A DNA stretch of 46,045 bases, taken from IMG/VR virus record IMGVR_UViG_3300005253_000333, positions 1-46,045 of that record, one strand, 5' to 3'. This document shows positions 16,684 to 24,601 of the stretch, in pieces (the stretch's first letter is position 1; each line of letters opens with the position of its first letter). A model generated the notes under the pieces. The model did no database searches. It was given only the letters and a program-made list of their open reading frames with translations, and was not told the DNA's origin. Source of the DNA: a virus. The position numbers and the translations under genes are program-made.

Positions 16684-17664
16684 CTAGGCGACGAGAGCGG
16701 ACATGAACAAGCCGGAGCGCGCCGAGGTGATCTTCTGGTCGAACCAGGAGTTCGCCTCGATGATGTCGACCTCCCGCTCCTCGTCCCGCATGCGCTTGAT
16801 GAATTGCAGCGCATTCGCGACGACCTGCCACACGAAGGTATAGCCCGCGGCCGGGGTCAGCAGCGACGCCGCCGGCGGCACGAAGAGCATCAGAGCGTTC
16901 TTGCCCCAGATGCGGCTGTAGCTCACCGATCCCTCGGCCGTGCCTTCCGGGTCGGTCGTCTGAATCGACCGGCCGACCAGGAGCTTCTGGAACTCGAACA
17001 GCGACGCCACGAGGTCAGTCGTGAGCTGCGCCCGCTGCGTGTATTTGATCCGGTCGATCAGCGTCGGGTGATTCTTCACCTGGACCCAGGGCTGCTTGCC
17101 CATCACGAAGAAGTTCGGCTCCACGCCCGAGAGCGCCTCGACCTCGTCCTTGAAGGTGTCGATGTCGACCACCGGCGTCGATCCCCCGAAGTCCGACCAC
17201 TTCGTGAAGTCCGTGGTCCCGACCTTGTCGGTCGTCCACTTGCCCGTCGTGAAGAAGTCCGTCGCGAACGCAACCTCCCGCCGCATCATCATGCGGTCGG
17301 TGACGAACCGCGTGCCGTCGCGGTCGAGGTTGTAGGGCAGGTCGGCGTTCCGGCGCACCTCGTCGGGGATCTCGAAGCCGCGCGAGAACCGGTCGGCGAA
17401 GTAGATGGCCGAGTTGTCGACGTCGAACCCGCCCCGGACCGACTTCTGGCCAGGCGCCCGCACGCGCGGGTCATCCCGATACCAGAAGCTCTGGTTGAAG
17501 AGCGGGATCCGGTCGCTCTGCTTCTGCACCGGGACCATCGGGAAGATCTGGTCCGCGATGTAGGCCGTGTTCATGTAAGCGATCGAGATGTTCGTCAGCA
17601 GCCGATCGATGTGTAGGTCGGACGCCGTCGGCTGAGCCTTGCGTAGCAGACTGGGAACGAGCAT
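16684..17664 (-). CDS. Major capsid protein, HK97 fold, 326 aa
   Basis: It starts with an ATG behind AAGGAGAGAGG. The length and pattern fit HK97-fold capsid proteins: an N-terminal arm (TASDLHIDRLLTNISIAY, then IADQIFPMVPV), an E-loop region, the spine helix and P-domain (FKDEVEALSGVEPNFFVMG), and a late A-domain (NALMLFVPPAASLLTPAAGY). It directly follows the protease, scaffold and decoration genes, the canonical order. No delta domain is visible, in keeping with a separate scaffold. Confidence 0.88.
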   Translation of the reverse strand: MLVPSLLRKAQPTASDLHIDRLLTNISIAYMNTAYIADQIFPMVPVQKQSDRIPLFNQSFWYRDDPRVRAPGQKSVRGGFDVDNSAIYFADRFSRGFEIPDEVRRNADLPYNLDRDGTRFVTDRMMMRREVAFATDFFTTGKWTTDKVGTTDFTKWSDFGGSTPVVDIDTFKDEVEALSGVEPNFFVMGKQPWVQVKNHPTLIDRIKYTQRAQLTTDLVASLFEFQKLLVGRSIQTTDPEGTAEGSVSYSRIWGKNALMLFVPPAASLLTPAAGYTFVWQVVANALQFIKRMRDEEREVDIIEANSWFDQKITSARSGLFMSALVA

Positions 17665-17728
17665 GGTGTCCTCTCTCCTTCAATGCCGCGTGTTGCCTCC
17701 TTCAGTCAGCAACGCGCCGCGCTCAGCA

Positions 17729-18109
17729 CTAGGTGCCGAAGTAGCCGCCGCCGGTCAACAGCACTTCGACGATCTCGCCGTTGTCGCCAGCGGACAACGC
17801 GATGCCGTTGAACCAGTCGTTGTTCGCCGTCTTCACCACGGCCAGCCCGGCGCTGGTCGTCCCGACGCGGGCGCCGACCGTGATCGTGGCTCCGGCCTTC
17901 CACTTCGTGATGCCGAACTGACGCACCTCGGCCGCGCGGCCCGCAGCGGCCGGCTTGTTCTGAAGAATCCCGACCACGATGTCGGCGGCGCTGTCCGGGA
18001 GGTCGACCTGGAACGCGCCCGACAGCTCCATCGCCTTGAACTGATGGGACGAGAGATCCTTCTCGGCCTTCAGGCCGGGAATGGTGTAGAGATTCGAGTC
18101 GATTGCCAT
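17729..18109 (-). CDS. Head decoration / capsid cement protein, 126 aa
   Basis: It starts with an ATG behind AAGGAGAG. The small beta-rich protein (LSSHQFKAMELSGAFQVDLP, then ATITVGARVGTTSAGLAVV and a glycine-rich end) resembles DUF2190-type decoration proteins, which bind the expanded capsid lattice and stabilise it. Its position between scaffold and major capsid genes is the usual one. Confidence 0.8.
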   Translation of the reverse strand: MAIDSNLYTIPGLKAEKDLSSHQFKAMELSGAFQVDLPDSAADIVVGILQNKPAAAGRAAEVRQFGITKWKAGATITVGARVGTTSAGLAVVKTANNDWFNGIALSAGDNGEIVEVLLTGGGYFGT

Positions 18110-18167
18110 CGTTGCTCTCCTTCAGAGTGGCCGGGGTAGACGAGCGCAGCCGCGCATCGCGGCTCGG

Positions 18168-18818
18168 CTACACGCGAACCTGGTTCTCCTTGCGATACTT
18201 CTCGTAGAGCGCCGGGTCCTCGCGCATGATCTGATCGAGCGCCTCGTCCCGCGTCATCTTGCTGTTCTCGGCCTTCGCCAGGATCGCAGTGACGCGCTTC
18301 TCGATCTCCGCATCGGCATCGCCCGCCGGGACGCCGACGCTCCGGGCGCCCAGCTCGGCGAACACCTTGCCGGTCTCGATCGTGCTGTCCGCGCTCTTGA
18401 AGATCTCGCGGACGCGATCGGCCTCTTCCTTCGAGAGCCCGCCGACGATCTTCGAGAACAGGGCCGCGTCCTTGGTCGGATCGATTCCCATGCTCTTGTA
18501 GGTCTGGAGTTCCGCGGTGACCGCGGCCAGGGTGCGCTCCTCTTCGAGCTTCGCGACGCGCTTCTCGGCGGCCTCGCGCTTCGTGACTTCGGCCGCGGCG
18601 GCGACCTTGGTCGCCGCGTCGGTCGCTTCGATCCGTGCACGGAGCTGCGGGCTGACGCCCTTCCAGACGTCCTCGTCGCCGCTCGACGGATCGAACTTGC
18701 TGACGTCGTCCTCGGTGGCACCCATCAGCCGCGCGAACCCGGCGAACATCTTGCGGAGCGCGCCCATGTCGGCGGCCGGCTTCTTGCCGTCGTCGGTCTT
18801 TTTCTTCGTGTCAGTCAT
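18168..18818 (-). CDS. Nested in-frame scaffold product (internal start), 216 aa
   Basis: The ATG at 18818 is preceded by GGAGGAGAAC at suitable distance, a better site than the GTG of the full-length gene. The product would start MTDTKKKTDDGKK and contain the whole coiled-coil and C-terminal part but not the protease-like N-terminus. This mirrors lambda C/Nu3, where the scaffold is translated from an in-frame start inside a larger gene. Its existence is inferred from the ribosome binding site only. Confidence 0.55.
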   Translation of the reverse strand: MTDTKKKTDDGKKPAADMGALRKMFAGFARLMGATEDDVSKFDPSSGDEDVWKGVSPQLRARIEATDAATKVAAAAEVTKREAAEKRVAKLEEERTLAAVTAELQTYKSMGIDPTKDAALFSKIVGGLSKEEADRVREIFKSADSTIETGKVFAELGARSVGVPAGDADAEIEKRVTAILAKAENSKMTRDEALDQIMREDPALYEKYRKENQVRV

Positions 18819-19382
18819 CGTCGGTTCTCCTCCACGAATGAGCTTCGCCACGTCTTCCAGACGCTCGCGATCCTGCTTCGACATCCCGCCCATCTCAGCG
18901 TCGACGAACTTCGGCAGGTCAGCCTTGACGGCACGCACGAACGATTCGACCGCGTCCTTCAGCAGCGTCTTCCTGTCGCCGTCCTTGTGCTGCGCGTTCC
19001 CGTCCGCGATGCGGGCGATGGTCTCGTCCAGGGCCATCGCGAACTCCTGGACGCGCATCATCACCTTCCGGGCGCCGCGGCGCGCCATCACGTCGTTGAA
19101 CGTGCCGTCGCGAGGGCCGTCGGCCTCTTGCTTCTGCACCACCGACGCGAGGCCCTTGTGGACGTCATCGATCCAGTCGAGTGCCTTCCGGAGTTCCCGA
19201 TCGTCGCCTGCGTGGGTGCGCGCCAGCGTGAGGTCGAATTTCATGTCAGGCTCCTTCGGCGGCGACTTCTTGTCGTCGCGCTTGAACAGCAACACGTCGG
19301 CGTCCTGGTTCGCCCCGCGGTCGACCAGGTCGACGCGGGTGATGCGCAGCTTCCGCAAGTGCTTCGGCTTCGGCTTCGCCAC
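18168..19382 (-). CDS. Scaffold-type protein carrying an XkdF C-terminal motif, 404 aa
   Basis: It begins with GTG at 19382, sharing one base with the TAG of the protease gene (TAGTG). Residues ~10-36 read LRITRVDLVDRGANQDADVL, the motif that normally closes XkdF-type phage proteases. The rest is helical and charged, with a coiled coil near residues ~260-300 (ATKVAAAAEVTKREAAEKRV) and a C-terminal helical end ending QVRV, as in capsid scaffolds. The gene thus looks like the protease tail joined to the scaffold. Two internal ATG codons at 19244 (residue 47) and 18818 (residue 189) each have a strong ribosome binding site, suggesting nested products. Confidence 0.82.
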   Translation of the reverse strand: MAKPKPKHLRKLRITRVDLVDRGANQDADVLLFKRDDKKSPPKEPDMKFDLTLARTHAGDDRELRKALDWIDDVHKGLASVVQKQEADGPRDGTFNDVMARRGARKVMMRVQEFAMALDETIARIADGNAQHKDGDRKTLLKDAVESFVRAVKADLPKFVDAEMGGMSKQDRERLEDVAKLIRGGEPTMTDTKKKTDDGKKPAADMGALRKMFAGFARLMGATEDDVSKFDPSSGDEDVWKGVSPQLRARIEATDAATKVAAAAEVTKREAAEKRVAKLEEERTLAAVTAELQTYKSMGIDPTKDAALFSKIVGGLSKEEADRVREIFKSADSTIETGKVFAELGARSVGVPAGDADAEIEKRVTAILAKAENSKMTRDEALDQIMREDPALYEKYRKENQVRV

Positions 19383-19879
19383 TAGGCTGCCTCTTCACGT
19401 TCCGCAGACCCCTGAATCGAGAACATCGGCAGCTTGCCTTCCTTCACTTGCTTGAAGACAGCCGCGTCGGTGATCTTCACGCCGATCCACCAGCCCAGCG
19501 GGAGCGCGTCCTTGGCCAGGCCCATCACGGCGAGCTTCTCCGGTGTGAACACGACGCTCTCGACGATCTGGCCCTGCTCGTCGCCCTCGTGCTGGACGCC
19601 GGAGCCGCGGAAGTTCAGGACGAAGTCGTAGGCCGCCTTCTCCAGCTCGTCGGGTTCGATGATGTCGCCCTGCCGATCGACGATCAGCTCGCCGTCGACG
19701 CGCATCGAGACGCTGGCCCAGCCGAACACGAGCTGCTGTTCGTCGTTGAACTTCTTGATCTGGAAGTAGCCCTCGTCGGGCCGAAGGTCGGCGGGGAGAT
19801 GGACGTCTGGATCCGGACCGAGGATCTTGGCGAGCCCGGAGAACAGCTCGCGGACGGCGCCGAGGCGGTCCTTGCTCAT
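19382..19879 (-). CDS. XkdF-like prohead maturation protease (Peptidase_S78_2), 165 aa
   Basis: The sequence carries the XkdF pattern: FGWASVSMRVDGELIVDRQG (52-71), DIIEPDELEKAAYDFVL, GVQHEG with His97, IVESVVFTPEKLA, GWWIGVKI, and GKLPMFSIQGSAERE near the C-terminus. His97 and a Ser in FSIQGSA (154 or 158) are the likely catalytic residues. These serine proteases remove scaffold during head maturation. At 165 residues it is shorter than typical XkdF proteins, because the usual closing motif is encoded at the start of the next gene. The ribosome binding site is weak (GAGCAGCAG). Confidence 0.85.
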   Translation of the reverse strand: MSKDRLGAVRELFSGLAKILGPDPDVHLPADLRPDEGYFQIKKFNDEQQLVFGWASVSMRVDGELIVDRQGDIIEPDELEKAAYDFVLNFRGSGVQHEGDEQGQIVESVVFTPEKLAVMGLAKDALPLGWWIGVKITDAAVFKQVKEGKLPMFSIQGSAEREEAA

Positions 19880-19992
19880 CTGCTGCTCTATCGCGCCGCA
19901 GATGCGACGCGCTGATTCTTGGCCCCGGCCACGCCGGCGCTGCGAGGCGACTCATTCCCCGAACGTGGCATACGGTCCGACCGGCATGGGCC

Positions 19993-20038
19993 AAAAAAAA
20001 GGACCCGGCCCCCGAGCGGTGTGCTCGGTTGCCGCGTC
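19993..20038 (-). terminator. Strong rho-independent terminator
   Basis: On the minus strand an outer stem GGAC-CGG / CCG-GTCC encloses an inner stem CCGAGC / GCTCGG with loop ACACC, and is followed immediately by eight T residues. This is the only textbook intrinsic terminator I find in the window. It separates the portal/head-protein genes from the protease and capsid genes. Confidence 0.88.
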
Positions 20039-20113
20039 CATGCTGTCGCGGTCCAGAAATAATAGGCCGGCGACTCAGGTCCCCCGACGACCTGGCGCCG
20101 ACCTGCTTGTCAA
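19993..20113 (-). ncRNA. Candidate short RNA or leader attenuator (~120 nt)
   Basis: A sigma70-like promoter at 20120-20148 would start transcription near 20113, and the intrinsic terminator ends at 19993. The intervening ~75 bases contain no ORF with a ribosome binding site. The transcript could be an independent small RNA, or an attenuated leader controlling entry into the capsid operon. No known RNA family is recognised, and the start site is inferred. Confidence 0.45.
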
Positions 20114-20119
20114 TCGAAT

Positions 20120-20148
20120 ACTGTAGGCGCCTCGAATCCCGGTGTCAA
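20120..20148 (-). promoter_or_regulatory. Putative sigma70-type promoter
   Basis: A perfect -35 box TTGACA (20143-20148) is followed after exactly 17 bases by TACAGT (20120-20125), which matches four of six -10 consensus positions. The -35 overlaps the stop codon of the 56-residue gene. A second TTGACA at 20108-20113 has no matching -10. Confidence 0.5.
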
Positions 20149-20315
20149 CCCTTCTCGACAATCGTCGTCGAGAACTGGATCTGCGGGGGGAACTGGCCCG
20201 GCTTCATGCGCACGGTCACGACCACGGCGCGCAGGTCGGTGGCGCGGTCGATCTCGTCGCGCCGCTTCTCGACCTTCCCGATGATCTCCTTGAGCACCAG
20301 CGTCGTCGTGTTCAC
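20145..20315 (-). CDS. Small conserved-looking protein, 56 aa
   Basis: A GTG start at 20315 overlaps the previous stop as GTGA. The product (NTTTLVLKEIIGKVEKRRDE, then LRAVVVTVRMKPGQFPPQI) has one charged helix and a short beta segment. It is the last gene before the terminator. The function is unknown. Confidence 0.6.
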   Translation of the reverse strand: MNTTTLVLKEIIGKVEKRRDEIDRATDLRAVVVTVRMKPGQFPPQIQFSTTIVEKG

Positions 20316-20581
20316 GGTGTCTCGTCGGCGAACACCGCCCGGAGATAGGCGCTGAAGAACTCGAACGGGAGCGCGTCGAGGAACTTCCGGCCATCCTTCG
20401 GGAAGACCTCGCCGCGGTCGGCGTGCTTGCCGAGGATGCCGTCCTCGTGCAGATTTGCGACGAACGTCTCCGACAGTCCCTCGAAGCGGATCCGGCCGTC
20501 GACCAGGCGCACGCGACCATCGAGCCGGTCTTCTCCCGTGTCTTCCGTCAGCCGCCAGATCTCGACCACGTTCCCAGCCAT
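20312..20581 (-). CDS. Hypothetical protein in the portal operon, 89 aa
   Basis: The sequence opens MAGNVVEIWRLTEDTGEDRL and is mostly short strands followed by a helical end (KFLDALPFEFFSAYLRAVFA). It lies four bases after the minor head protein stop and is coupled to the next gene by GTGA. I do not recognise the family. Confidence 0.65.
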   Translation of the reverse strand: MAGNVVEIWRLTEDTGEDRLDGRVRLVDGRIRFEGLSETFVANLHEDGILGKHADRGEVFPKDGRKFLDALPFEFFSAYLRAVFADETP

Positions 20582-20584
20582 CGC

Positions 20585-22483
20585 TTACTCCCGCGGCACT
20601 CCTGCGCGCCAGCCGCCAAGCCGCCCATTGTAATCTCGAAAGACCACGTCGAAGTCGTTCCGCTGGAGCCGCTGCTCCAACCACTTCAAGCGCCACCGCA
20701 TCGCCGAACGCTCCCTCGCGTCCAGGCCGCCCATCAGATCCTCCCAGTTGGTCTCCTGGAGATTCTTCAGCAGCGTCCGCCGCATCCCCTCGGGCATCTT
20801 CTCCGTGAGACTCACGCCGGCGGCGGGCCTTGATCGGAACTCGCGGAAGCCACCGGGATCGCGCGGGGTCCCAAACGGGAACGAGTAGCCGTGATCGATG
20901 GCGACGGCCGTGCCTCTCTTGGCACCGCGCGTGATGCGCATCCAGTTCTTCCGATGCCGGTCCGTGTTCCCGATGGCGACGTCGAGCACGACCATCTTGT
21001 AGCGTTCCTCGACCGTCAGCGCGCGTCCTTGCCAGGCGATCTGTGGCGTGGTGTTCGGCACCCAGCGCTGGAGCGATCCCGGTTCGCCGTCGAGGTTACG
21101 CCAGACGGTCTGCGGCACGTTGTTCGTGCCGAGGGCGCGGTCGACCTTCCAGGCCAGGTCCTCGCGACGGGCGAGGCGGAACTTCTCGTTCGTGATGGAG
21201 CGGCGCGTGCCGCGGAACCGCTCGCCGGCCTCCGGCTTGAAGATCACCGTGTCCGTCTTCCCGGTCGCTGTCCGCAAGCCCACCTTCCTGGTCTCGTTGA
21301 TATTGTCGCCACCCACAAGCGGCACGTCCGAGGTCTTCGCCCCGCTCCGGAGCGGCGACTTCTCCGGGACGCCCCGGACCACTCGGCCCCGCGCAGGTCT
21401 CGGCGCACGCCCGCTGGGAACCGCAGGCGGCGGCGCCGGCCCGATCACCGGTGGCCCCGGCCGAGTGAACGGCAGGCGCACGCGCGCGGGTGACACGACC
21501 CGTCGAGGCCGCGGACGCGGTGGCGGACGCGGCGCCGGCGGCGCGATCTGGGCGCGTGGGTTCGCCAGCCCGATCGCGCAGCGGCAGCTCGGATGCGCCG
21601 GCGGCCCGCGGCGACGTCCGACCGCCGTATCGAACAGCCCGTCGACGTCGGCCTGAACATTCGCCAGCGGCGCACAGATCGGACAGAGGCGATCGTCCGG
21701 TGTGACGATCCATTCCTTGACGAGCTGCCGCGAGATGATGCGGGCGTCCCGGTTCTGCTGCCAGGCTTCGAGCTGCCCCTCGACGCTCGCGCGGATAGTC
21801 TCGGTGCGCGCGATGTTCTGCGTGCGATACCGCAACAGCCGGGCGGCGTAGCGATCGACCAGGCGCGTGACGCGCTCGGCACTCAGCCCGGCGGCGATGA
21901 GGTCGCCCCGCCGCTTGACGACGGCACGCGCCAGCCGGGAGTTCAAGCCGACGATCTGCTTGAGGTCGCGAGCCAGCACCCGCGGCGGGATGCCGATCTC
22001 GAACCCGTCGACGACCGCGGCCCGGATCCCTAACTTCGTCTGTTCGGTGACCTCGACGACCAGCTCGGCCGCGTTGCCCCCCGCCCAGCGCGAGGCGCGC
22101 GGGTGGCCTACCTCGAACACCGCCCCGACCTGCTTGAAGATCAGCCTGGTCGCGCGCTTCCCGATCAGCGGTTGGAGCTGACGTGCGGCGAGCTGTCCGG
22201 TCCGCGCGAACGTCATCTGGAAGAGGTTGGTCAGCGGATTCATCAGCGCGTCGACGCCGACCGAGTCCCAGGGGATCAGCCGTTCGATCTCGAGGTTGCC
22301 CGAGGCGAGCCGCTCTTCGACGTCGTCCCAGGGCGTCGCCAGCGACACCGCGCGCACGGCCCGCTCGAACACGCTGCGCACCGCCGGCACCATCGCGTCG
22401 CTCTGCCGATGGACGAGGCGCCAGTCCGCCGACGGAGCGTCGACGTCGACGAACTTCGCCTTCGCGATGGCGGCGAGGATCAC
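20585..22483 (-). CDS. Minor head protein (Mu gpF / SPP1 gp7-like) fused to a HipA/PI4-kinase-like domain, 632 aa
   Basis: The GTG at 22483 overlaps the portal stop as GTGA. Residues ~1-305 are a head morphogenesis domain: a helical region with ARTETIRASVEGQLEAWQQ, then the zinc-type pair CPIC (267-270) and HPSCRC (298-302). A Pro/Arg-rich linker (~310-375) leads to residues ~385-605, which match the bacterial PI3/4-kinase-like and HipA-like fold: VIFKPE with Lys416, GSLQRWVP (469-476), a catalytic loop IGNTDRHRKNW with Asp508 and Asn513, and metal-binding AIDHG with Asp530. All key kinase residues appear intact. The domain may phosphorylate a virion or host protein; this is inferred. Confidence 0.82.
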   Translation of the reverse strand: MILAAIAKAKFVDVDAPSADWRLVHRQSDAMVPAVRSVFERAVRAVSLATPWDDVEERLASGNLEIERLIPWDSVGVDALMNPLTNLFQMTFARTGQLAARQLQPLIGKRATRLIFKQVGAVFEVGHPRASRWAGGNAAELVVEVTEQTKLGIRAAVVDGFEIGIPPRVLARDLKQIVGLNSRLARAVVKRRGDLIAAGLSAERVTRLVDRYAARLLRYRTQNIARTETIRASVEGQLEAWQQNRDARIISRQLVKEWIVTPDDRLCPICAPLANVQADVDGLFDTAVGRRRGPPAHPSCRCAIGLANPRAQIAPPAPRPPPRPRPRRVVSPARVRLPFTRPGPPVIGPAPPPAVPSGRAPRPARGRVVRGVPEKSPLRSGAKTSDVPLVGGDNINETRKVGLRTATGKTDTVIFKPEAGERFRGTRRSITNEKFRLARREDLAWKVDRALGTNNVPQTVWRNLDGEPGSLQRWVPNTTPQIAWQGRALTVEERYKMVVLDVAIGNTDRHRKNWMRITRGAKRGTAVAIDHGYSFPFGTPRDPGGFREFRSRPAAGVSLTEKMPEGMRRTLLKNLQETNWEDLMGGLDARERSAMRWRLKWLEQRLQRNDFDVVFRDYNGRLGGWRAGVPRE

Positions 22484-23823
22484 TCGTCCTCGTCATCAGG
22501 GTCAGGGAGGCCCGGCTCTGGCTCAGGCTCGGGGTCCGGTTCCGGTGGTGCGTCGACGCCTTCCTCGGGTGGGGGGAGATTCCCCTGGGCGCGCAGATGG
22601 CGTTCGAGTTCCTTGTCGGGGAAGAGCAGCCCGGCGCCGGAGATGTCGGTGATGTATTTGCCGAGTTCGGCCAGGTCGACCGTCTCGATGTCGCCGAACG
22701 CGAGCGTCGGGCTCAGCTCCTCCGCCCAGCCGTTGAGCGTGACCAGCTTCGGGATCGCGTGCCGGTTGATGACGTCCCGGATGCCGGCGAGGAACCCGGA
22801 GAGCGCCGTCGCGAAGAGCTTCGTCTTGCTCGACGCCAGCGCGAAGCTCCCGACCTTCTGGTGCCCGATGAGCAGGAAGTCGGCCATGACCGACATCGCG
22901 ATCCGCTGGTCGTAGCGGGTGATGATGGCGTTCGTGTCGAACTGGCGCCGGCCGCCGGTCGTGAGCAGGTCCAGCGTCCAGCCGTACGGCTTGACGATGC
23001 CCTCCTGCTCGTCACGCCGAATCGATCGGACGAGGCGCTCAGACTCGCCCTTCAGCGTGACCATCTTCGCGTCTTTCGTGTTCCAGATGTCGACCTTCTC
23101 GGGCGGCGTCAGCATCGGGAGGCCCGCGAGATCGCGCTCGACGCCGATGCCCTCGATCTCCTGGATGCGCCGCTTGAAGTAGTAGCTCCGATACGCCGTG
23201 CGCAGGATGCTCCGACCCTCGGGGTTGTTGCGCTCGGTGTCGGTCCGAAACAGGAGCGCCTTCTGGATCGGGATGAAGACCTGCTTGAAGGTCGGGAACG
23301 CCTGCTGGAACATGCCGTTGATGCCGTCGTGGTCGTCGAGGTCCCAGCGCACGAGCGAGTCCTGGCCCCGAATCGCCCACTTGCGCCAGCCGATCTTCCC
23401 GTCGGTGAACCGCGATCGCTGCGTCGCATCGAGGACCGGCCCGCCGCGGCGCTTGTAGACGACCTCGAAGTAGGCCCAGCCGTAGACGAGCATCGAGAAG
23501 ATCTCGTTGAGCGTCTCCCACCAGGACCAGCTCATATCTTTGAAGAGCGCGCCGTCGATGAAGTCGGCGACCTCCTCGCCCTTGGTCCCGGTGTCCGGCG
23601 CCGGGTCGACGCGCCACGTCACGGGACGTGTCAGGTATTTGAAGGCGAACAGGATGGCGCCGATGGTCGCGTCGTTCAGGCTCATCTCGCGGTAGGTGAG
23701 CATCCCGCGGCGGCCTTGCAGCTCGCGCAGGAACTCCTCGGCGATGAACCCGCCCCACTGGCTGAGGCCGCTGCGCCCGAGTTCGGCGAAGCCGATGCGG
23801 CCCGTGTCGGTGTCGTCGGCCAT
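22480..23823 (-). CDS. Portal protein (Mu gp29 / DUF935-like), 447 aa
   Basis: The N-terminal half shows EMSLNDATIGAILFAFKYLT, TWRVDPAP and LNEIFSMLVYGWAYFEVVYK, the pattern of portal proteins in the DUF935 group. A long central helix region and a late hydrophobic stretch complete the ring subunit. The last ~25 residues are an Asp/Glu/Pro repeat (PEPDPEPEPEPG), probably disordered. The portal forms the DNA gate at one capsid vertex. It is followed by the minor head protein gene, the usual partner. Confidence 0.87.
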   Translation of the reverse strand: MADDTDTGRIGFAELGRSGLSQWGGFIAEEFLRELQGRRGMLTYREMSLNDATIGAILFAFKYLTRPVTWRVDPAPDTGTKGEEVADFIDGALFKDMSWSWWETLNEIFSMLVYGWAYFEVVYKRRGGPVLDATQRSRFTDGKIGWRKWAIRGQDSLVRWDLDDHDGINGMFQQAFPTFKQVFIPIQKALLFRTDTERNNPEGRSILRTAYRSYYFKRRIQEIEGIGVERDLAGLPMLTPPEKVDIWNTKDAKMVTLKGESERLVRSIRRDEQEGIVKPYGWTLDLLTTGGRRQFDTNAIITRYDQRIAMSVMADFLLIGHQKVGSFALASSKTKLFATALSGFLAGIRDVINRHAIPKLVTLNGWAEELSPTLAFGDIETVDLAELGKYITDISGAGLLFPDKELERHLRAQGNLPPPEEGVDAPPEPDPEPEPEPGLPDPDDEDE

Positions 23824-23841
23824 TGTTAGACGTCCAACAGA

Positions 23842-24063
23842 TCAGAGGAACCAGTGCACGAACGCACCGACCACGGCGATCATGCTCACGACGATCAGCA
23901 CCGCGAACATCGAGACCAGCGCCATGATCGACGTGCGGAGCTGACGCAGCTCGTCGAGCAGCGCATGGAACTGGAGATACTCCCAGGAGATCGGCACTAC
24001 GGGATCCGAGGCCGGTCGCTTCGTCGTCCGAGGCGTGGGCCTCTGGTCGGTTGCTAGGGTCAC
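23842..24063 (-). CDS. Small single-span membrane protein, holin candidate, 73 aa
   Basis: A polar N-terminal half is followed by one hydrophobic helix (IMALVSMFAVLIVVSMIAVV, ~46-65) close to the C-terminus. The size and topology fit a class III holin or a small inner-membrane anchor. It stands between the portal gene and two envelope proteins, and no endolysin is adjacent, so a lysis role is only a possibility. Confidence 0.6.
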   Translation of the reverse strand: MTLATDQRPTPRTTKRPASDPVVPISWEYLQFHALLDELRQLRTSIMALVSMFAVLIVVSMIAVVGAFVHWFL

Positions 24064-24064
24064 G

Positions 24065-24601
24065 TCATCTCCCGATGACGAAGCCGACGAAGAACTGCAA
24101 TTCCTCCCGCGTGACGAACGCGAGCTGGCTCGTCGGTGCCTCGAAGCCGTCGATGTAGTCGGGATGCAGGCGCGTGACGTCGAAGTCGAGCAGCCCGCCG
24201 ATGATCAGGTTGAACGACGTCGGTCCTTCGCCCAACTCGAACAGCAGCCCGCCGCCGGCCGCGGTGAAGAGATTCCCGCCCGGCTGGACGAACATCACCG
24301 GGCCGACGCCGAGCGAACCATTGATCAGGCGGAACGTGTAATGGCTCTCCAGGATCAGCCGCGACTTGACGTCCCGGAACCGCGTGACGCGCACGATGTC
24401 GTTGCCATCGATGAACGCGTCGCCCTCCTCGACGAGCGGGTCGCCGATGAAGTTGTCCGACAGGCCCATGCCGGCGCCCCAGCCGAGCCCGAAGGGATTC
24501 GGCAGCGCCGGGAGTTCCGCGCGTTCCTCCGGAACGGGATCGTCTTGCGCCCAGGCCGGCACGGCGACGAGGACGAGCAGCGTGATCAGCAGCGCCCTCA
24601 T
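24065..24601 (-). CDS. Secreted outer-membrane-type beta protein, 178 aa
   Basis: A Sec signal peptide is clear: RALLITLLVLVAVPAWA with cleavage after AWA (residue 18). The mature part is rich in alternating strands ending in aromatic positions (LILESHYTFRLINGSLGVG, TSFNLIIGGLLDFDV, ELQFFVGFVIG), a pattern of small eight-strand barrels or periplasmic beta-sandwich proteins. The C-terminal strand is not a perfect barrel signal because the last residue is Arg. Phage-encoded surface proteins of this kind often change the host surface or block superinfection; that role is inferred. Confidence 0.62.
   Translation of the reverse strand: MRALLITLLVLVAVPAWAQDDPVPEERAELPALPNPFGLGWGAGMGLSDNFIGDPLVEEGDAFIDGNDIVRVTRFRDVKSRLILESHYTFRLINGSLGVGPVMFVQPGGNLFTAAGGGLLFELGEGPTSFNLIIGGLLDFDVTRLHPDYIDGFEAPTSQLAFVTREELQFFVGFVIGR

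Noticed and set aside
20108-20113. A second TTGACA hexamer
   Set aside because: No -10-like hexamer is found 15-19 bases downstream.
21096-22496. A 466-codon minus-strand frame overlapping the minor head gene
   Set aside because: Its composition is Arg/Ala/Gly-rich low-complexity, and the alternative frame carries conserved head and kinase motifs.
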